64,000 bases of DNA, from the NCBI RefSeq assembly GCF_900142475.1, contig NZ_FRAY01000004.1:124001-188000 (forward strand), in the 5' to 3' direction. Origin of the DNA: Fibrobacter sp. UWH4 (GTDB lineage Bacteria > Fibrobacterota > Fibrobacteria > Fibrobacterales > Fibrobacteraceae). The translations under genes and the position numbers were made by a program. The notes beneath the pieces were generated by a model, which made no database searches, was not told the DNA's origin, and worked only from the letters and a program-made list of their open reading frames with translations. Below are positions 57,397-64,000 of this stretch, piece after piece (the stretch's first letter is position 1; the number at the start of each line of letters is the position of its first letter).

Positions 57397-58671
57397 ATGA
57401 ACGAAGCAGCAACTGTCGTACCTGTCAGCGACGCCATCTTTATGACAGAAAACATTTGGATCATGATTAGCGCCATGCTGGTGTTTATCATGGGCCTGGG
57501 CTTTGCCTGTGTCGAAGCGGGTCTTGTTCGCGCGAAGTGCGCGGCCAACGTCGCTTTCAAAAACATCGCGGTTCCCGCCATAGGTATCACGATGTACGCC
57601 GCCATCGGCTTTGCCCTCATGTACCCCGGAACGTTCAACGCGATTTCCGGCGTACTTGGATTTGCCGGATTCGGTATCGGTGACTGGGCAGACCCCTCCA
57701 AGTTCACCGCCGCCTACAACGGCCACTTCACCCTCTTCACCGACTGGCTGTTCCAGGCGATGTTCGCAGCAACCGCCGCAACGATCGTCTCGGGCGCCGT
57801 CGCCGAACGCGTGAAGCTGAACTCCTTCCTCGTCTTCACCATCATCTACGTGGCCTTCGTCTACCCCATCGTGGGTAGCTGGACATGGGGCGGTGGCTGG
57901 CTTTCGACCATCGGCAAGGCCGGTTTCCATGACCTCGCCGGTTCTACGCTCGTCCACTCCGTGGGCGGCTGGGCAGCTCTCGCCGGTGTCATGATCCTCG
58001 GACCGCGTATCGGTAAGTATGTCGGCGGCAAGGTGCACGCCATTCCGGCCCACAACATTCCGCTTGCTACCATCGGCGTGTTCATGCTGTGGTTCGGTTG
58101 GTGGGGATTCAACGCCGGTTCTGCTCTCTCCGGCGATGCAAAGGCTACTAGCTGGATTCTCGTGACCACGAACATCGCCGCTGTTGCCGGCATCATCACC
58201 GCAACGCTTACGAGCTGGATTGTTTCGAAGAAGCCGGACGCCACCATGGCTCTCAACGGCTGCCTTGCAGGTCTCGTCGCCATCACTGCCGGTGCAGACG
58301 TGGTTACCCCGCTTTCTTCCTGGATTATCGGTGCCATCGCCGGTGTGCTCGTAGTCGGCGCAGTCTTCATGTTCGACCGCCTGCACTTGGATGACCCGGT
58401 CGGTGCTCTCTCGGTTCACCTGGTGAACGGTGTGTGGGGTACGCTCGCTGTCGGTATCTTCGATATCACTGGCGACTACTCCCTCGGCACCCAGGCCATC
58501 GGCGTGATCGCTTACGCGGTTCCCTGCTTCGGTGCTGCTAGCCTCATCTTCTACGCTATCAAGAAGACCATGGGACTGCGCGTTACCGAGCGTCAAGAAC
58601 TCCGCGGCCTCGACCAAAGCGAACACGGACAAGAATCCTACAGCGGCTTCCAAATCTTCAGCAACATGTAA
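57397..58671 (+). CDS. amtB: Ammonium transporter AmtB
   Basis: 424 residues, 11 membrane helices, channel for ammonium. The pore histidines are in STLVHSVGGWAAL and SVHLVNGVWGTL, and FGWWGFNAGSAL is the family signature. No cleavable signal peptide is obvious. It is co-transcribed with glnK, whose product plugs it. Confidence 0.95.
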   Translation: MNEAATVVPVSDAIFMTENIWIMISAMLVFIMGLGFACVEAGLVRAKCAANVAFKNIAVPAIGITMYAAIGFALMYPGTFNAISGVLGFAGFGIGDWADPSKFTAAYNGHFTLFTDWLFQAMFAATAATIVSGAVAERVKLNSFLVFTIIYVAFVYPIVGSWTWGGGWLSTIGKAGFHDLAGSTLVHSVGGWAALAGVMILGPRIGKYVGGKVHAIPAHNIPLATIGVFMLWFGWWGFNAGSALSGDAKATSWILVTTNIAAVAGIITATLTSWIVSKKPDATMALNGCLAGLVAITAGADVVTPLSSWIIGAIAGVLVVGAVFMFDRLHLDDPVGALSVHLVNGVWGTLAVGIFDITGDYSLGTQAIGVIAYAVPCFGAASLIFYAIKKTMGLRVTERQELRGLDQSEHGQESYSGFQIFSNM

Positions 58672-58709
58672 TTTGGGCGCAAGCAAGAAACTTCATACTG
58701 TCACTCAAC

Positions 58710-58755
58710 AGATACACAAGAAGGGATGTCGCAAGACATCCCTTCTTGTGTATCT
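58710..58755. repeat. Perfect 21-bp inverted repeat with GCAA loop
   Basis: Arms at 58710-58730 and 58735-58755 pair without mismatch around the tetraloop GCAA. No T-run follows on either strand, so it does not look like a standard terminator, although it lies right after amtB. Confidence 0.85.
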
Positions 58756-58836
58756 ATAAAAAACATTCAAAGGCGACACCCTACAGACAACTTTGCCGCT
58801 CTCTGAACGACCGCTTTGGAACAAAGACCAATTTCA

Positions 58837-59137
58837 TTACATACTAAATGATCACAAGAGAGAACTTAGTATGTAATTTTCAAAAAATGCCAAACAGGCT
58901 TACATACTAAACACTCTAAAAAACATTTTAGTATGTAAAAAACAAAAAAAACAGCCTTAAAAACAAGATAAAAACGGCCTTAAAACGACTTTTTCCCTCA
59001 AATGAGCCCTAAAAACACTCTTTGACACATCATAATTACATACTAAACATCTTCAAAAAGAAAATAGTATGTAATGGCAACTGAACAACATCATAAATTA
59101 CATACTAAACCACATCAAAACAGAGGTTTGTATGTAA
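58837..59137. repeat. Array of four 40-bp palindromes (TTACATACTAAA...TTTAGTATGTAA)
   Basis: Pairs lie at 58837-58876, 58900-58938, 59036-59074 and 59098-59137. Each has TTACATACTAAA, then 15-17 variable bases, then the inverted motif. Left arms are 63, 136 and 62 bases apart. The gap of the third interval contains two GCCTTAAAA copies. No gene overlaps. Confidence 0.85.
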
Positions 59138-59190
59138 AGCCAGTATTTTACCCATCCGAGTGCAAACCGATTGTTGATATTAAACAAAGA

Positions 59191-59220
59191 AACCGATGGG
59201 TACACCCCCATCGGTTTTCT
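59191..59220. terminator. Bidirectional terminator between amtB side and trpA
   Basis: AACCGATGGG and CCCATCGGTT pair perfectly. TTTTCTTT follows on the plus strand and TTTCTTTG on the minus strand, ending the trp operon 20 bases after trpA. Confidence 0.8.
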
Positions 59221-59240
59221 TTGACGGGAAAAACAACAGT

Positions 59241-59993
59241 TTACTTTCCCGCAATTTCCTTGGCCTTCGCCTCGATTTCAGCGATGGCTTTTGCGCGGCC
59301 TTCGGCAGTGTCTTCGTTATTGAGCACGAGGTTCACGAACACGGAGCCCGCCACCACAGCGTACACATGCTTCGAAAGCACTTTGGACTGTTCGCCGTTA
59401 CGAATACCGAAACCGCCGAGCACCTTGGCGCCACCCTTACCGACCGTGTCGATAAAGTCGAGCGTTGCCTGGTCAATTGTGGTTTCGCTTCCAGTGGTAC
59501 CAGCGCGGAGTGCAGCGTAGATGTACTTGAAGCCCTTGGAGGCCATCGTTTCGAGGCGCTCCTTGGTCATGCTAGGAGCCGCCACGGGGATGTTTTCCAG
59601 GCCGTGCTTCTTGCAAGCTTCAGTCAGGCCTTCGTCGCCGTCGAACGGCAAGTCCGGAATGATGCAAGCGGATACGCCCGCGTCCTTGCACATCTTGACG
59701 AAATTTTCGACGCCAGGGGTAAAAGCGAGCGAGCCGTAAGTCATGATGTAGATTGGCGTTTCAGGGTGACGGTCGTGAATTTTCCTAACGATTTCAAGCC
59801 CCTGCTTGGTGGAGTAACCCTTATCGAGCGCAATGGTCGATGCCGTCTGGATGGCGGGACCGTCGGCGCTCGGATCGCTGAAGGCAAGCTGAATTTCAAG
59901 GATGTTGGCGCCACCCTTCACAAGAGCGTCGGCGATGGCGATAGAAGTTTCTGCGTCCGGAAACCCGGCAATGAGATGAGACATTAAGTTCAT
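59241..59993 (-). CDS. trpA: Tryptophan synthase alpha chain TrpA
   Basis: 250 residues, TIM barrel that cleaves indole-3-glycerol phosphate. Catalytic Glu is in GGANILEIQLAFSDPSADGP and the catalytic Asp in the same stretch; other motifs are PDLPFDGDEGL and GGFGIRNGEQ. It is the second gene of trpBA. The gap to trpB is filled by a repeat. No clear ribosome site is seen, and the start could be the second ATG (MSHLIAGFPD). Confidence 0.94.
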   Translation of the reverse strand: MNLMSHLIAGFPDAETSIAIADALVKGGANILEIQLAFSDPSADGPAIQTASTIALDKGYSTKQGLEIVRKIHDRHPETPIYIMTYGSLAFTPGVENFVKMCKDAGVSACIIPDLPFDGDEGLTEACKKHGLENIPVAAPSMTKERLETMASKGFKYIYAALRAGTTGSETTIDQATLDFIDTVGKGGAKVLGGFGIRNGEQSKVLSKHVYAVVAGSVFVNLVLNNEDTAEGRAKAIAEIEAKAKEIAGK

Positions 59994-59994
59994 A

Positions 59995-60120
59995 GTGGTT
60001 AGTGGTTAGTGATTAGTGGTTGGTGGGCCGTAAGGCCGTTAGCGGTTAGTGGTTGCTGGTTAGGAATTCTTGATACCCGCGTCCCAGTATACTAACCACT
60101 GTTTACTAATCACTGTTTAC
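59995..60120. repeat. AGTGGTTAGTGGTT-type repeat between trpA and trpB
   Basis: Left block AGTGGTTAGTGGTTAGTGAT with GGCCGTAAGGCC, right inverted block TAACCACTGTTTACTAATCA. It is the fullest intergenic copy of the family and overlaps the end of trpB by four bases. Confidence 0.7.
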
Positions 60121-61442
60121 TTATTCATTATCTCCGCGTCGTGGATGTCTTCGTTATTTTCGAGGCGCTTGAGTTCGGCCTTCAGGAATTCCTTCCACTT
60201 TTCGGGGCGGAACACGGGGCTCGTGATAAAGATGTCCTTGTCGCCGCGGCCACTCATGTTGATGACGAGCGCCTTGTCCTTCGGAAGTTCCTTCGCAATC
60301 TTCATAGCGGCAGCCCCTGCATGCGCACTTTCGAGCGCGAAGAGGATGCCTTCGTTACGGGCAAAGAACTTGACCGCTTCGAGAGCCTCCTTGTCGAGAA
60401 TCGCCGTGAATTCCACGCGGCCCGATTCGCCGAGGGCGGCAAGCTGCGGGCCAATGCCCATGTAGTCAAGCCCCGCCGAGATGGAACGAGTCGGCAGCGA
60501 CTGACCGTCTTCATCAATCAGGAAGCGGCTCTTGTAACCCTGCAGAATGCCTTCGCGACTTGCGTTACCCGTCATGCGGGCAGCGTTTTCTCCCTTGTTC
60601 GGGCCAACACCACCGGCTTCGGCACCGATCAGGCGCACGTTCGCATCGTTGATGAACGGAGTGAAAACGCCGATGGAATTGCTACCGCCTCCCACGCAAG
60701 CGACAACGGCCGCAATGTCGATGTTGCGCTCGGCAGCCTGGCGCTTGACTTCTTCACCGATAATCGACTGGAAGGTACGAACGATATCCGGGAACGGAGC
60801 CGGACCAAGAGCGGAACCTAGTACATAATGGGTGTTCTTGAAATTCGTGGCCCAGTCGCGCATGGCTTCGTTCACGGCATCCTTAAGGGTGCGGGCACCG
60901 CTCGTGACCGGCACGACCTTGGCACCGTACATTTCCATGGTCGCCACGTTCGGCTGCTGACGGCGCACGTCCACCTCACCCATGTACACCACACATTCGA
61001 GGCCAAGCTTAGCGCAAGCGGCAGCCGTCGCAAGGCCATGCTGACCGGCACCCGTTTCGGCAATGATACGAGTCTTGCCCATCTTCTTCGCCAAAAGGCA
61101 CTGACCGATGGCGTTGTTGATCTTGTGCGCACCCGTATTGGCAAGGCCTTCCAGCTTGATGTAAATCTGCGCACCACCCAGAAGTTCCGTTGCGGTCGGA
61201 GCGTAATACAGCGGGGTCTCGCGCCCAATGTAGTCGCGCTGAATAATGCGGAGCTCTTTGAGGAATTCCGGATCGTGAATGTACTTGTTGAATGCCGCTT
61301 CGAGGTCGTCGAGCGGGCGGCGGATGATTTCGGCAACATACTTGCCGCCGAACTTGTCAAAGAAACCGTTGTCAGAGGTTATGAGGTGTGAGGTCGCGCC
61401 TACGGCGCTTTGAGGTGTGGGGGTTATAGTTGCGTGAGTCAT
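60117..61442 (-). CDS. trpB: Tryptophan synthase beta chain TrpB
   Basis: 441 residues, the PLP enzyme joining indole to serine. The PLP lysine is in GLANTGAHKINNAIGQCLLAKKMG; the phosphate loop is VACVGGGSNSIG and the end motif INMSGRGDKDIF. It is longer than usual TrpB: the first 23 residues (MTHATITPTPQSAVGATSHL and next) come from a dispersed CACACCTCA repeat. No in-frame ATG follows before the conserved NGFFDKFGGKYVAE, so the repeat is probably translated. A Trp attenuator lies upstream. Confidence 0.94.
   Translation of the reverse strand: MTHATITPTPQSAVGATSHLITSDNGFFDKFGGKYVAEIIRRPLDDLEAAFNKYIHDPEFLKELRIIQRDYIGRETPLYYAPTATELLGGAQIYIKLEGLANTGAHKINNAIGQCLLAKKMGKTRIIAETGAGQHGLATAAACAKLGLECVVYMGEVDVRRQQPNVATMEMYGAKVVPVTSGARTLKDAVNEAMRDWATNFKNTHYVLGSALGPAPFPDIVRTFQSIIGEEVKRQAAERNIDIAAVVACVGGGSNSIGVFTPFINDANVRLIGAEAGGVGPNKGENAARMTGNASREGILQGYKSRFLIDEDGQSLPTRSISAGLDYMGIGPQLAALGESGRVEFTAILDKEALEAVKFFARNEGILFALESAHAGAAAMKIAKELPKDKALVINMSGRGDKDIFITSPVFRPEKWKEFLKAELKRLENNEDIHDAEIMNK
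61378..61430. repeat. CACACCTCA-type repeat at the 5' end of trpB
   Basis: On the minus strand CACACCTCAAAG-hairpin-CTCACACCTCATAACCTCT, matching the intergenic copy at 22085-22134. It is in frame with trpB. Confidence 0.8.
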
Positions 61443-61480
61443 TTTGAGCGGAGGGGTTGGGGTTAAAAGTTCTCAGGGTA

Positions 61481-61641
61481 AAAAATTAAAGGCCTTCGGG
61501 AGTCCGAAAGCCTTTTACAAACACTTGATGAAATCAGCAAAACGGACTCTATTTAGTAGAGCCCCACCACCAACGGTTGAAACGGATTGCTGAATTCATC
61601 TTCATGTGCGCTAATTTAGGAATGTCTCTTTAGTGTGGCAA
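61481..61641 (-). promoter_or_regulatory. trp operon promoter and attenuator
   Basis: Minus strand: TTGCCA (61636-61641) and TAAATT (61613-61618) are 17 bases apart. Region 1 GGGCTCT (61558-61564) pairs with region 2 AGAGTCC (61544-61550). Region 2 can instead pair with region 3 CGGACTC (61500-61506). Region 3 also forms the terminator with region 4 (61504-61512 with 61491-61499), followed by a T-run. The Trp codons of the leader sit beside region 1. Confidence 0.88.
61549..61605 (-). CDS. trpL: Trp leader peptide with three consecutive Trp codons
   Basis: 18 codons, MKMNSAIRFNRWWWGSTK, followed by TAG in the loop of the 1:2 hairpin. The three TGG codons (61564-61572) directly precede and overlap region 1 of the attenuator. 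A ribosome stalled there for lack of Trp-tRNA would free region 2 to pair with region 3 and prevent termination. The -10 lies only about 8 bases before the first ATG, so the message starts at or very near it and no ribosome site is present. A second start at 61599 is possible. Confidence 0.85.
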   Translation of the reverse strand: MKMNSAIRFNRWWWGSTK

Positions 61642-61710
61642 GGGGTTAATCGAATAAAAATAAAGAATTTTTTCAACTTTTCATAAAGTGTAATAACACA
61701 AACAAATGAA

Positions 61711-61879
61711 CAAAAAAAAAGAAAGACTCTCATTTTCCAGAGAGCCTTTCACTAAACACTTGATGAAAAGGGCAATTCCTAAATCCCGATTCGTGAGAAC
61801 TTCGCTGTAGAGAGCCGAAGCGGATTGCCTCATTTCATCTTTATGCTCCTAATATACATAATAACTCATTGACTGTCAA
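61711..61879 (-). ncRNA. Second attenuator-like unit, paralogous to the trp leader
   Basis: Minus strand: TTGACA (61874-61879) and TATATT (61851-61856) 17 bases apart, a leader of about 100 bases, then terminator GGCTCTC/GAGAGTC (61740-61746 with 61725-61731) and a T-run. It aligns with the trp leader through the start and the AAGTGTTT block. The long closing stem is kept: GATGAAA..GGCAA pairs with TTGCC..TTTCATC. There are no Trp codons, and the frame from the first ATG stops after two codons. Confidence 0.65.
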
Positions 61880-62081
61880 TAGGTTAACGATCATTTTTTG
61901 TAAAAAATTCTTCTACAATTTACTCAAAACAATCCAAAATCGACCATTTGGAGCGAATACCAGGCACAATCCCCCGTGATTCTAATCATATCATCGATTT
62001 CGAGTTCTCAAAAAATTTGGAAATAGATGCTCGTTTTATTATATTTACATTGACATAGTTTAGAGTTCGCTCTTATTCGGA
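61880..62081. other. AT-rich gene-free stretch
   Basis: No reading frame, terminator or clear repeat is visible until the structured element at 62082. A GAGTT-GCTCTT-like block at 62060-62075 recalls 34852-34870. Confidence 0.5.
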
Positions 62082-62199
62082 CAGCTGGAAAACGACCAAA
62101 ATTTCATCGTCTAGGAATAAGGCCGATTACTCGCACCCCGTGGTGTGGGTCGTTTGTGCCTATTAGACGATAAGGTTTACTTGGTCGTTACCTCAGCTG
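62082..62199. ncRNA. Long imperfect hairpin element before a surface lipoprotein
   Basis: Nested pairing: CAGCTG (62082) with CAGCTG (62194), AACGACCA (62091) with TGGTCGTT (62182), ATCGTCTA (62106) with TAGACGAT (62164), and CGCACC with GGTGTG at the tip. The block GTGGGTCGTTTG is shared with 35018-35029. It ends 95 bases before a lipoprotein gene. Strand is uncertain. Confidence 0.45.
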
Positions 62200-62294
62200 T
62201 TTAGGGCACCTGCGATTCCACACTTTTTTTTGTTTGGATTGCATCCTTGAACAAGACGAACTCCGCAGTAGAATTTTTCAAAAACGGAGATGAC

Positions 62295-63659
62295 ATGAAA
62301 TCGAACCAAATCTTGGGCATTGCAAGCCTCCTCACCCTAGGAGTTCTTCCTTTCCTCGCCGCCTGCAGTAGCGACGAGAGCAGCACATCTTCACCCCATA
62401 TTCCTGAATTCAGCGCAATAAGCAGTTCAAGCGCAAAAAAAACAAGCGTGAAAACAACCTTTGAGCTGGGTAGTTGCACATACGAAAATATGGACGAACG
62501 AATCTATGTTTCTAATGAAAACGACTACTACACCTGTACTTACAGTTACACAAGCTATGACTACACCTGGGTCGGAGAAAAAGTTAAAAGCTCCAGCAGC
62601 ATTACAGTTTCCTCGAGTAGCAGCGATATCTGCGATGTATTCTATTGCTGGGATGAAACGGAATCCAGCAGTTCCATCAAATCCAGTAGTTCTACCAAAT
62701 CCTCCAGTAGTGTCAGCACATTCACAAATGTTTCTGATGTATGGAACGGCAAAATGGTTAAGCCTTCGACCGATTATATCGACGGCAAGACCTACATGCT
62801 CATCTACACCGCCGAAGAACTCGCCTACTTCGCCGATCAGGTGACCAACAAGGGTGAAGAAAAACTCAACGCAAAGTTGATGAAGCACATCCGCCTCAAT
62901 CCCGACAACATGGTCGACGAAAAAGGCAACCTCCTGATTTCGCAAAGCAAGCTTAACGAATGGACTCCCATTGGCGGCGGTACAAACAACGTTATATTTA
63001 AGGGAATTTTTGACGGCAACGGCTATACCATTTCGGGCATCTATGTCAACAAACCCGCCTTCGAACGCGCAGGCTTCATCGGCACCCTCGGCGGCACGAG
63101 CACCAGCGACAGCGGACATGTCATGTTCCTTGGAATCGAAAACTCTTACATTGTCGGTGGCGAACAGGTCGGTGGCATTGTCGGCAGAATGAACTACTCG
63201 GAAGTCCAACAAGTATTCAATAGAAAGTCCTACGTGAAGGGCACCAAGTATGCCGGCGGCATTGTCGGTTACAAAAATAACGGATGGCTCTACTATTCCT
63301 ATAATTCAGGTATGGTCGTTTCCTCGGAAGACCGCGCCTCGGGTATCGCCGGCTACAACGCCAATGCGTCTACATCAGTTATCGTCTCTTACAATGTGGG
63401 ATTCCTCATTGCACCGAACAAGGGTACTACGGCAGGCATTTCTACAACGGCAAACAGCTCTAAGGACTGTTTCTACATCGACCAAGATGACCGCGAAATC
63501 GTTGCCAACGGCGCTGCTGAAAAAACGGAATATTTCTTGTCAAGCGAAGAATTCGTGAGCACCTTGAACGGACTTTCGTTCAGCAACATCTGGACTACCG
63601 ATGATGACGAAGTAAATGACGACTACCCCGTATTCAAATGGGAAAAGATCCGATACTAA
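62295..63659 (+). CDS. Surface lipoprotein with GLUG-like repeats
   Basis: 454 residues. Lipobox LAAC (Cys24) follows MKSNQILGIASLLTLGVLPF. Two Ser-rich linkers (SSSSITVSSSSS, SSSSIKSSSSTKSSSSVS), typical of Fibrobacter surface proteins, flank a short Cys/Tyr-rich part. The rest has repeats of the GLUG kind (FKGIFDGNGYTISGIYV, GGEQVGGIVGRMNYSEV, GTKYAGGIVGYKNNGWL, SGIAGYNANAS). It may be an adhesin or bind polysaccharide. GGAG precedes the chosen start. Confidence 0.82.
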   Translation: MKSNQILGIASLLTLGVLPFLAACSSDESSTSSPHIPEFSAISSSSAKKTSVKTTFELGSCTYENMDERIYVSNENDYYTCTYSYTSYDYTWVGEKVKSSSSITVSSSSSDICDVFYCWDETESSSSIKSSSSTKSSSSVSTFTNVSDVWNGKMVKPSTDYIDGKTYMLIYTAEELAYFADQVTNKGEEKLNAKLMKHIRLNPDNMVDEKGNLLISQSKLNEWTPIGGGTNNVIFKGIFDGNGYTISGIYVNKPAFERAGFIGTLGGTSTSDSGHVMFLGIENSYIVGGEQVGGIVGRMNYSEVQQVFNRKSYVKGTKYAGGIVGYKNNGWLYYSYNSGMVVSSEDRASGIAGYNANASTSVIVSYNVGFLIAPNKGTTAGISTTANSSKDCFYIDQDDREIVANGAAEKTEYFLSSEEFVSTLNGLSFSNIWTTDDDEVNDDYPVFKWEKIRY

Positions 63660-63674
63660 AACAAACCTTATTTC

Positions 63675-63704
63675 AAGGGCTTCTGAATTAACAAGAAGCC
63701 TTTT
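63675..63704 (+). terminator. Terminator after the GLUG-like lipoprotein
   Basis: GGCTTCT and AGAAGCC pair around nine bases, followed by TTTT, 16 bases after the stop. Confidence 0.75.
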
Positions 63705-63739
63705 GAATTTATATTTACATTTAATCCTAGAGAGTTTAT

Positions 63740-64000
63740 ATGATCAAACACGCATCCAATTTTGTCATGGGAGGTCTTTTCCTCCTCGGAATTTCACTAA
63801 CCGCTTGCTCTGGTGAAAATGGAGCCGACGGTCGCGACGCAGATCCGGTGAACATTGACTCCCTGGCAACGGCTATCCGCAACGAGATTTCGGACAACCT
63901 CCGCGACACCCTCACCTCCATCCGCGAAGACGCAACCGGAACACTCTGGGACTCCCTCTACGCAGAACCCTACGTAGACACCGTATACAAGATTCTTTTC
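63740..64000 (+). CDS. Surface lipoprotein, cut by window end
   Basis: The first 87 codons are present. The start MIKHASNFVMGGLFLLGISLTACSGENG has lipobox LTAC (Cys23). It continues with an acidic helical part (NIDSLATAIRNEISDNLRDTLTSIREDATGTLWDSLY). The GADGRDADP segment after the lipobox resembles a collagen-like or 'GxDGxD' linker. AGAG precedes the start. The remainder is outside the window, so no function can be given. Confidence 0.7.
   Translation, partial: MIKHASNFVMGGLFLLGISLTACSGENGADGRDADPVNIDSLATAIRNEISDNLRDTLTSIREDATGTLWDSLYAEPYVDTVYKILF

Noticed and set aside
58837-59137. CRISPR array
   Set aside because: The repeats are only 12 bases and occur as inverted pairs, the centres are 15-17 bases, and spacing is irregular; no cas gene is nearby.

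Overview
This window looks like chromosome from a Fibrobacter species (phylum Fibrobacterota). The clearest marker is the FISUMP domain (Fibrobacter succinogenes major paralogous domain) in the protein at 35477-37396. Supporting traits are Ser-rich surface lipoproteins, a TonB/RND-rich Gram-negative envelope, and many short intergenic repeats. No rRNA, tRNA, insertion sequence, phage or CRISPR array was seen.

Layout. (1) 1-8.5 kb: a partial secreted protein, an ECF-type vitamin/metal importer (ATPase, T and S subunits), a porin-like protein, and a dtxR-feoA-feoB iron operon with DtxR-type boxes. (2) 9-13 kb: a WYL regulator and a five-gene operon (two unknown proteins, an alpha/beta hydrolase, another unknown, a SLOG-like protein) that share an operator-like palindrome; this is the best candidate for an undescribed system. 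(3) 13-20.8 kb: a DUF4143 ATPase, a P1B metal ATPase with a small membrane partner, a TonB receptor and a beta-propeller-type lipoprotein. (4) 21-26.8 kb: an AraC regulator, a YbtPQ/IrtAB-like ABC pair, DUF3793 and flavodoxin, again with DtxR-type boxes. (5) 27-34.5 kb: cysteine desulfurase plus TtcA-like thiolase, an RND exporter, a ZIP transporter and a second feoAB. (6) 35-39 kb: an AT-rich FISUMP surface-protein cassette. (7) 39-45 kb: RND, LolA-like, DUF1302-like barrel, TonB, ExbB and ExbD in one co-directional run. (8) 45-48 kb: a queCDE operon with a preQ1-I riboswitch candidate and a Ni/Co transporter at its end. (9) 48.3-54.7 kb: carA-pyrG-carB behind an attenuator-like leader. (10) 55-64 kb: a VWA lipoprotein, glnK-amtB behind a sigma-54 promoter, an array of palindromes, trpBA with a complete Trp attenuator, and two surface lipoproteins.

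How the parts fit. Iron is the main theme: feoAB, porin, AraC/ABC, DUF3793 and flavodoxin all lie near copies of a TTAGAC-N2-GTCTAA-like box next to a DtxR/MntR-type regulator. The TonB receptor, lipoprotein, AraC and ABC genes look like one siderophore (or xenosiderophore) uptake module, and a TonB-ExbBD set is also encoded. Nucleotide and amino-acid operons (trp, car/pyrG, que, glnK) each carry a readable 5' control element.

Two patterns cross gene boundaries. Short dispersed repeats found between genes also lie inside reading frames: in FeoB, in the N terminus of TrpB, in the linker of the ECF ATPase, and as the whole signal peptide of the DUF1302-like barrel. A promoter-like element, TTTGGAGTAGA, precedes six envelope genes. 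All functional calls rest on motif reading alone; no search or folding program was run.
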